A stretch of 64,000 nt of DNA, taken from assembly GCA_946406115.1 (NCBI GenBank), contig OX291543.1, positions 29,972,815 through 30,036,814 on the forward strand, in the 5' to 3' direction. The stretch comes from Apoda limacodes. Its lineage: Eukaryota > Arthropoda > Insecta > Lepidoptera > Limacodidae. Shown piece by piece: positions 56,936 through 64,000 of the stretch. Position 1 is the first letter of the stretch. Each line of letters begins with the position of its first letter. Both the position numbers and the translations under genes were made by a program. The notes below the pieces were generated by a model. The model saw only the letters and a program-made list of their open reading frames with translations. It made no database searches and was not told the DNA's origin.

Positions 56936-57526
56936 ACATATGTTCTATTAAAATAAGTAAGTACACTCACTCATTTATATGCACATTTCAGTTATTAAAA
57001 GAGAAAAACTGAAACATTTTATGATATATTCAGGTATTTTTACTGTTTTTGGTAATATTCACGTATGTTGGCTCTGTTATTGTTGATGCGTAGCATTGAA
57101 ATTTACACAGAACGGAGTTCATATTATTTGAGGTAATAAAATTGTTAGGAATTATCTCCTTCTCATTCAAAACACCTGAGTAGCTTAGTGTGAGTAGCCA
57201 GTGATAATTTACGATATTGGCACATAGTACATAACCTACTTATAAAATATTATAATTAACTAACTAAATACTACTAACGTGGCCTCACATAAAAGCTCAA
57301 GTTCTCATATGCTTTGCTCGAAGTTTATCAGTTTAAGTGTTTGCTCAGAGAGATTTTTTTTAAATATTCTAACCTTATTAATAACATTTTTGGGAATGCT
57401 GTTATAATATTGTAACCTTATTAATTACATTTATGGGACTTTTTTTATAGAAATATCAAAAATTATACTATATTTTATATAATATATATATATTATATAA
57501 CAATTTAAGTATATAATTTATTTTAC
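56936..57526. other. AT-rich sequence without recognised features
   Basis: 57478-57500 is an AT palindrome. Nothing else is supported. Confidence 0.4.
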
Positions 57527-57623
57527 ATAAAGAAAATTCGTATTTAACAAAGCAAACAGAATTCGACGCAACTAGAATAGCCCAAAAGGCGAGGACGTGA
57601 AAAGGCGTGGCAATGATCGCCAT
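57527..57623 (-). CDS. Candidate first exon encoding a signal peptide
   Basis: The minus strand starts at ATG 57623 (G at -3 and +4, a good context) and reads MAIIATPFHVLAFWAILVAS, then NSVCF and KYEF. The hydrophobic core (about residues 8-18) followed by small residues (A-S-N-S) is a convincing secretion signal with likely cleavage near residue 20-22. A donor-like GTAAAA follows at plus position 57526, leaving 32 codons and one base. It is short, and chance cannot be excluded. Its phase does not match directly with the minus-strand exon at 51.3 kb, so they are not shown to be one gene. Confidence 0.28.
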
Positions 57624-58082
57624 TACCGTTTAACAGATATTGACAGCTCGACTTATGGTGTGGACTCACGACCTGTCTATGGACTTTATATTTCCTCGGG
57701 AATGTTGTTTCTCTTTGTCTAATGTGTAAGGCAGACCCTAAAAACATTTACCTGTCAATTATGACTTACTACTTACAGTTCATCGAGTACTGGCAAAGGG
57801 AGTATATATTAGTAGCGTTTTGTTGACAAGCATTATACGCATTGAATCAGTATAAGCTCTCCATGCAAGGACTCGATCGTTTTGTTGACCATAAATGAAT
57901 GCGCCCTGTGCTAAAATATGACACATTACATCTGGTCCGCATTCAACACATTAGCTGCTTATGCTCTGGAGGTAGAGCAGTGGATGCGCTGTCAAAATAG
58001 TGAGCAGCCATATAGTTTGTTTACATTCAGTGAACAAAATGATTTCAATGCCTATGCGATGTTATAGCTCTCTTTTTTTTCC
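57624..58082. other. Sequence without recognised features
   Basis: If 57623 is a start codon, 57624-57750 would be its 5' leader. Nothing else was recognised. Confidence 0.35.
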
Positions 58083-58235
58083 GATCTGACTATGCAGTTG
58101 GCTGATTCAGCTATTACTGCTTCACCGGACTTTTGGGGCGAGACTCTGAAGGAGCCTCAGCCAATATAGCGCCCAACGCTCAAGGGCCTCGGCTTGGGTT
58201 GTCGCTCTTGGGGTTGTCTCTTCGACCAGCTTGAA
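58083..58235 (-). repeat. Repeat D, longer copy
   Basis: 58083-58135 matches 30004-30060. The GC-rich continuation reads on the minus strand YARFKLVEETTPRATTQAEA and LERWALYWLRLLQS, an open stretch suggesting a decayed transposon ORF, but I cannot name it. Confidence 0.45.
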
Positions 58236-58298
58236 CCTCGCATAGCTCTCAATACTATCCACAAAACGCAGCTTTTACCACAGTCTAAACATTCATTT

Positions 58299-58512
58299 TA
58301 ATTATACAGCTGACCATTAAAGCTATCTAGTCAGAGCAATAATGAGATACGCTCCGCGGTAAGACTAAATGCATACGACCAGCCTATGTCTTTTCATATG
58401 ACTAGCCAAGAGCAATACAGCCAGTCATACATGTGGTCGCGGCGCTATGTATGTCTAGACGTTGTCGATTTTATCTTCAACTTTAATCCGGATCACCGAC
58501 TATATGAATGAT
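58299..58512. mobile_element. MITE-like element with ATAGTCGGC termini, copy 2
   Basis: The right end 'accgactatatgaatgat' matches the right end of the 18.8-kb copy. The left end 'attatacagctgacc' is a diverged version of its left end. The middle is only partly alignable. Confidence 0.45.
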
Positions 58513-59264
58513 ATGTGTTTGTTGGCTGTGAAATTATTTTGTCCATGGTATTTCATTTTACCACTTGATACTAACTCTAAATCGTATCGCCATACGACTT
58601 ATATTATAGGACTTATGTAAAGCCACCTTAGAACAAATACATTGTCCCTATCAGAAGCAGTGTTGCAGCTAGTTTCCTTTTTTGACAACCACGCAGGACT
58701 GAAGCGGCTTTTCTGGGACTTAAAACCGTTGTGTTATCTACACTATGGAACTTTTTCGTTTGAACTCTATGAATCCTCCAAGTCAAAATCGTATAAGAAT
58801 TTTTTTTTGGAAATGATATAATATGTTTCGTTATTTGTATTGCAGGGTATTTAAGCCGAGTGTCATATAAAAAAGGATGATTACACTTTCTTTAGATTTT
58901 AGGGGTTGAATTTCAAGATAAGTGAACCCACTATTTTAACTGAGCTCATTCTAAAATTATTACTAGTTTGAAGAATTTTAAAAACACTGAGACTCATTGA
59001 AGCAATTTGTTTTTATCTTTTAAAAAGATATAATCCAGTAGATACTGCATAGAACACTAACATTACATAGTTAGAATAATACAGACATACAAAACTTTAA
59101 GCTCCAAAATATGCGACTAATTAGACTTAAAAATGCCTGGACAAATCTACTTTGTTTCAAGTACTGGGGACGTCCAGTCTGGTTGGAATTCTAGTTGAGT
59201 GCAATTCAGCGGGACGACTGATAGCCGTCTTAAAACATCCAAACCTCGTTATCTCGAACGTGTA
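58513..59264. other. AT-rich sequence without recognised features
   Basis: Nothing supported. Confidence 0.4.
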
Positions 59265-59385
59265 TAGTGAAACAACCTTTTCTGACCCGGTGGTCACAAA
59301 TTAAAATCACAGGCACCATATATTGAAATTATGTGAACTTACAAAGACACTAGCGACCACACACCTAAGAAGTTTTTTACTCTGT
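59265..59385 (+). repeat. Interspersed repeat family C, copy 2
   Basis: 'ttctgacccggtggtcac', 'atattgaaattatgtgaac' and 'gacactagcgaccacac' match copies at 11.7-11.9 kb (inverted) and 62.2 kb. Confidence 0.6.
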
Positions 59386-60401
59386 ATATTTCCAAAGAGG
59401 TAACGCTGCCAGCATTCTGGGCACCACTATGCCGCATGATTTTTTAGAGGATATTTTTTATTTATAGTTAGGTTATTTTTATTGTATTTATATAAATTCA
59501 ACTATATATAAATTCATTTGAATAAAATAGTACCATTTGTTATATTTTTAAAATAAAAATTTCAATTCAGTTTCGTCAAAAAGGCACATGCTGTGATCTA
59601 CGTCTACGGCCGGATTACAGATGATTGTATTCTATGTCTATATATTTAAATTGAGAGTTTATATATTTAAAACCAAAACTGAGAAAAACTCTAAAAAGAA
59701 GGAAACTGTATTAAACAGGTATATACAGCTATATTTCTCGTTTAAAGCAACCACTTTAATTAATTGCTGTGTTTCATTTTATCAGACTTGCTTATTGCTT
59801 CCTGTTGTAACAAGAAGGAAACAAGAACGTTCTGATAAATCCTTAGCTAGAAAAAAAAACAAAAAAATCGTTGCACTGCGGTATGCCTTAGCCAGCTCTT
59901 GTGACTTCATTTTACCTGAGACGAGATTTCTGTACGAGTAGCCAACCTACCTCGTTTCACATCTCTTGCATAAGTTAGGGAATCATTTTATCGATAAAAT
60001 TAAATGATTCATTGAATTGTGAAAACGATTTTACCTTCAAACTAAACACATGTTTTTTTATAAATTTTTGAATGTGGAGCTGGTGTCGCTCGGAGGAAGG
60101 TGCCTCGCCTCGGCCGTCGCAAGTTATAGAAGTTGTAGTGGACAGCAGCAATCCAAAACGAAAATTACTATTAGTAACAAATAGTTTGGTTCCGAATGCC
60201 AGAGCTTCAGCAATGTTTGTCAACACCAACACTTTATAAAGACATACATGTTAAATAAATGTAAATTCGCTATTCCTGAAAGAAAATTTTGAAAATAAAA
60301 TTCTACAAAGATAGAAGATTTATTTATACAATTAAATATATTACTGATTTTTGCAAGATTGAAGCTTTTAGGTATTTGTTTTATACAAATTTATATGTAA
60401 G
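59386..60401. other. Sequence without supported gene
   Basis: 60065-60235 is GC-richer and open on the minus strand (LTNIAEALAFGTKLFVTNS), without a recognised family or clear splice borders. Confidence 0.35.
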
Positions 60402-60600
60402 TACTAGCTTTTGCACGCGGCCCCGCTTGCGCTACTTTCAGTCAAGGACGTGGGATTTCGGCAGCAACTCCTTGATCATAGAAGATTTTATAAGAAAGAA
60501 GATTATGTAAGAAAGTTTGCTATAGCAAGCTTTTGCTGTAGCTATAATTCGTCTACCTGCGATTCGGTTACGGTTATTTAAATCCCATGCAGGAAATTAG
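60402..60600 (-). repeat. Helitron-like repeat
   Basis: The plus strand begins ACTAGCTTTTGCACGCGGCC (inverse of a GGCC...AAAAGCTAGT end). It continues 'gctatagcaagcttttgctg', as in the 22.6-kb copy (inverted), and ends near 'atcccatgcagg'. Confidence 0.55.
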
Positions 60601-61781
60601 TAAAAGTGAATGTCAGCGTCTAAATTAAAGTTATTATTAAAAAAATTGATTCATTTTACATAACAAGCTCAGTTAGATTAAAGGTGAGCGTTTTAATTAT
60701 AGGTCAGTAATGTATCCATCATTTACAAAAAAAAACTACAGGGTTTTTAAGGCAGCAACATTTAAAAAATCCTTAAAGAAGCCTATTATTAGTTTTATCG
60801 AGAAATGCGAATCACTATTTTCCCATCTCTATTCCTTGTAAAACGTCTTTAGAGCACATTACTCGTCGAGGTCTCGTCTCGCCGTCGCTGAAACCAAACC
60901 TATTTAAAGACTTCGCTCGAGTACGCAGTAATCTCGACTTGGATTAACCCTACCCATACAGATATTTTATTTCACTTTTTACGACAGGGGTGACAGGGGG
61001 AAAGTAGCTCTCGTGATATTAATGTGGCAAAGTTTATATTTGTTATAGTTACGTACCTACTTCAAAAGTTTATTTCCAACGATTTTAATTTACAATATAT
61101 GTACTTGCATGCCTAACTTCAATTATTTCTCGGTTTGAATATAGCATAATATAGTTAATGTTACATATTTGTATAACACTCACCATGATTACGTCAGTCA
61201 GCGTTGTTTTTGAGAATAATTATTGACGATTAAGTTCAACTTGGTCAAGGTGGTCAAGCGAGTGTAGCTAAGTAAGACCAACTTCAAAAAAAACTTTATT
61301 AATAAGTATTTGGAAAAATAATGATTACACTGACTTTGTACTTCCCGCAAACTGTATTAGTATTTAAACTCAGTTTTTACTGAAATTTGTACGATATTTC
61401 TGTTGTCGCATGCGTGAAAGCGTACACCTACTCACTGTTTTTTTTTAATTATTGTGTGTTTTTATTAAAAAAATAGTAACATAAATAATTTTTTTAATCT
61501 TTTTTAAATACTCAACTAGATTATACAATTTAGTACTTACCCGAAATTCAGAGATAATGACTAAAAGGAAATTGTTAGCGAGCTCTTCGTTTGCGTATTT
61601 TTGGCGGTAGGTCCCACTTCCCCTTTGTTTTGCGCGTGTGTGTTTTGGGGAAGTCGTTAATTTTTCAAGGATTCATAGGAAATGAGAGTTTTGCATTTTG
61701 GCAACATTAAGTTACGAATATTTGGAGTTGATACAAAATTTAATTAAAACTATCTTTAGATTTGTGGGTTAAAACAAAAAT
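60601..61781. other. AT-rich sequence without recognised features
   Basis: A GC-richer patch at 60860-60960 contains two near-inverted 'actcg...gagac' words. No gene is supported. Confidence 0.4.
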
Positions 61782-61927
61782 GCTGAAGAAACTCCTGGAA
61801 GACTCTGGAATTCGGAAGAAAAATATGTGCAAGTAATTTTATGGCTTTCAAATGGTAAGTCTTAATTGCATAAATTTTCCTTTCGAATTCCAGAGGCTGG
61901 CGTACTCAAGATTCTTCCTAATAAGCT
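61782..61927. mobile_element. Foldback element, copy 2 of the 47.3-kb family
   Basis: Left arm (about 61782-61834) contains 'gactctggaattcgg' and 'gtgcaag'. Right arm (about 61861-61927) contains 'ttgca' and 'cgaattccagaggctgg', then 'aataagctccc'. The right arm matches that of 47385-47450 ('cgaatttcagagtctgg', 'aataagctca'). Confidence 0.65.
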
Positions 61928-62214
61928 CCCTACTCGATAATTCTCGATTCCTCTTTTCGGAGGCTTGACTTGATCATTGGCCTGAATGAATGTGACTTGT
62001 ATCTTAGCGTGATTCCTAAATAAAAATCCAAGACAAACCCACACTGTGCATGCCAATAATTTGCAAGGTTTTATACATATAAAATTTTTATTACTTACAT
62101 AAGTCTAAAAAGCATTTTTTTTTAAATATATAACAGTAGTCAAAACTTACAGAATTAGTGGAGTTTTAAGAAGGCCGTACTAGGCATGATAAAAAACATT
62201 ACTTTAGTACGTGG

Positions 62215-62365
62215 TATTTTTGTTCGTATATTTTAATAAGACGTACGTAGGTGGTCAAAAATCAAAACTACAGTCGCTATACTGAAATCATGTGAACTTA
62301 CAACTACACTAGCGACCAAACACACAAAGTCAGAAGTTTAGAAAATTTTGTTGCTCTTACTAGAC
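62215..62365 (+). repeat. Interspersed repeat family C, copy 3
   Basis: 'gtggtcaaaaatcaaaac', 'tacagtcgctatactgaa' and 'cactagcgaccaaacac' match copies 1 and 2 in order. A poly(T) run follows at 62369-62386. Confidence 0.6.
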
Positions 62366-63458
62366 ATAGTTTTTTTTTTTTTTTTTGTTTCTAGTGTTTT
62401 TACCCAAATACGAAAAGGCTAAAAAGAGAGTAATGTTTTCACTTAGATATCAATATGTCAGTTGTATGCAACCATAAGTAGCCTTATGCTATAACGGACT
62501 CGGCCTGACACGTGACACGATGATTCGCATTAATGTCACATAATTATAGAACATTTGGAACCAGGGTGACCAGGGGCTGATAAGAGGTAAAGCTCTAAGG
62601 AAATTAACTTTGTGTCAACTTCATCTACTATCCCTACTACGTCATAGCTTGTACCAAATTTTTTATTAGTTCTTTAACTAATTCCGGTTTATATTTTATT
62701 GATTGTTATTATTAAAATTAATGTTATTACAATTTATTAACAATTTACGTTTAATAAGGACGTACATTGTTCTCGGTGCATGAGACTGAATTGCTTTTAA
62801 AATTATTAAAAAAACTTAAAAAATCGTAAAGCCCTTACCAAGGAAAAAAATATATATAGTTGTATGATTATGATGTATTTGATTATTGATAGTTTTGTAA
62901 GCAGACTTGCCGCATCTATATAAAATAAACAAATAAAATTCAACTAGCTCGAATATACTGAACGAAATTCACGTTACATATTTCATATATTTTTTTTAAA
63001 GGTGTAGAAGGCGAGTGGGGTAGTGGAGGCCTGCAATTAAAATTATAATTTTTGGCAAGCGCTTCCGACCCCTGCGACGTGTATCTTTGAATTGTCTCGC
63101 CAATGTTTAAGGTGTAGACACACTGAAAAGGTTGTGACATGTAAAATCTTCAATCCGTACTCAGGTGTGACAGACCATAGGGGATAAATAGAAAGGGGAT
63201 CTTAAAAATGACTGCAACAACAGCAAAAAATTTGTATGTAAAAAATATAGGAACTGCCTTTTAATATTTTATTTATATGAAATGAAAAAAACTTAAATTT
63301 GAACCAAAGTTCTCAGTCATAAAATTCATTCATAAAGAAAAAAAATCGTGATTAGCTAAATTTTTTTTTTGATAATCTTACTTTAGTTTTTACTTACATT
63401 CATTGTGAATTTTATTTATTGATAACAAAAAAAATGCATATATACATAGTTATCGTTC
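62366..63458. other. AT-rich sequence without recognised features
   Basis: Nothing supported. Confidence 0.4.
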
Positions 63459-63579
63459 TAAAAATATTTACTATTGTTGACTTTTTTTCAGTCTCCTCTC
63501 TTAACAGCTTGTCTTTCGACAAAGGCCTCCTCTAAGGCTTTCCACTTATCTCTATCCTCAACAATAGTAAATATTTTTA
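63459..63579. repeat. Perfect 22-bp inverted repeat flanking a LINE C-terminus
   Basis: 63459-63480 and 63558-63579 are exact reverse complements (core TTTACTATTGTTGA). They enclose the 77-base segment that carries the LINE fragment. Confidence 0.85.
63488..63556 (-). pseudogene. LINE ORF C-terminus fragment
   Basis: The minus strand reads DRDKWKALEEAFVERQAVKR, then GD and TGA at 63488-63490. 'DR.KW..LEEAF..RQ' followed immediately by a stop is the C-terminal end of an RTE-type endonuclease-reverse transcriptase (a different subfamily from the 48.6-kb element). Only about 22 codons survive, in an open frame. Confidence 0.6.
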
Positions 63580-63702
63580 ATAGTTAATTATTTAGTATAA
63601 ATTTGTAGTAGTAAATATTTTGTCAAATAAGTTAATTAACAGCAATAAAGGCTTATTAAAGGGTATTATAGTGACAAGAATAACGAAGACATATCAAAAA
63701 AA

Positions 63703-63744
63703 TTTTCAAGTCCAAACTATAAAATATTAGTTTGGACTTGAAAA
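63703..63744. repeat. Perfect 17-bp hairpin
   Basis: TTTTCAAGTCCAAACTA (63703-63719) is exactly inverted at 63728-63744, with an 8-base AT loop. Confidence 0.85.
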
Positions 63745-64000
63745 GCCTAGTGCTAACTTAGACAACTTGAACCAGTTACATTAGCACGTCAGCAAGTCAA
63801 CTATCAATATAGCAGGTGAATAACAAAAAGTATTTTTATATTTTGAAGTATTTTAAATAATTCTCTTTTCAGATAAGGCTTGGTGTACGCTTAACTTAAA
63901 GACCTCCAAAAATATGTATCTAGATTTGGATATACCAAATGTAATTGTGACATGACGAGTGCATCCTCTACAAAAAATATAAATATTCATTTAAACTCTT
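63745..64000. other. AT-rich sequence without recognised features
   Basis: Nothing supported up to the end of the window. Confidence 0.4.

Noticed and set aside
60065..60235. Minus-strand frame with LTNIAEALAFGTKLFVTNS
   Set aside because: Looks more protein-like than average, but no family was recognised and no splice sites or start were convincing.
1..64000. CRISPR array, bacterial operons, riboswitches or phage genes
   Set aside because: The sequence is eukaryotic and insect-like; no regularly spaced repeats with unique spacers and no prokaryotic gene layout were seen.

Overview
The window looks like intergenic, transposon-dominated nuclear DNA of a lepidopteran (moth or butterfly). It is AT-rich, has no long intact open reading frame, and carries the wreckage of several transposon families typical of Lepidoptera: a jockey/BS-type non-LTR element, RTE-type elements, a CR1/jockey-like element with an FTDD box, a tRNA-derived SINE with a LINE-like tail, a 5S-rRNA-derived repeat, helitron-like repeats ending in AAAAGCTAGT, and many foldback or MITE-like elements. 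The species assignment rests on recognising these families and is an inference. I found no complete host protein-coding gene, no rRNA or tRNA gene and no CRISPR.

Layout. 0-12 kb: AT-rich DNA with a TTAA-bounded MITE (738-1105; related copy near 8.2 kb), a SINE (about 2.35-2.57 kb), a tandem pair of helitron-like copies (5.1-5.7 kb), a G-rich quadruplex-capable stretch (7.3 kb) and a two-unit repeat whose relative lies at 27.8 kb. 12-31 kb: several 3' fragments of one jockey-like retrotransposon (12.1, 27.2-27.8, 30.2 kb; tails at 9.6 and 45.0 kb), a LINE RT fragment (15.8-16.3 kb), a LINE C-terminus with an (ATT)n tail (23.3-23.7 kb), and assorted repeats. The 27-kb copy carries a perfect 48-bp inverted duplication of its YADD catalytic box. 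31-48 kb: sparse DNA with one candidate first exon of a membrane-anchored protein (34.4 kb), repeats of a 'gggttccgta' class, a 17-bp minisatellite (42.9 kb) and a nested foldback structure (44.1-44.65 kb). 48-53 kb: a tRNA-derived SINE beside a nearly self-documenting RTE insertion (48603-49513). That insertion has 9-bp target-site duplications, a 5' inversion of the twin-priming type and two small frameshifts. It is followed by a candidate secreted-protein exon, a tyrosine-recombinase (Crypton-like) C-terminus and a second RTE fragment. 53-64 kb: a GC-rich unassigned block (55.2-55.7 kb), a 5S-derived repeat (56.6 kb), a possible signal-peptide exon (57.6 kb), further MITEs, and a LINE C-terminus boxed by a perfect 22-bp inverted repeat (63.5 kb).

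Functionally, the window records layered retrotransposition. An RTE-type LINE and at least one SINE share the same 3' end, so the LINE probably moved the SINE. The jockey-like family left at least five 5'-truncated copies. Helitron-like and foldback elements fill much of the rest. The host-gene candidates are single exons inferred from open frame, splice-like borders and signal/anchor segments. They are weak and need transcript evidence.
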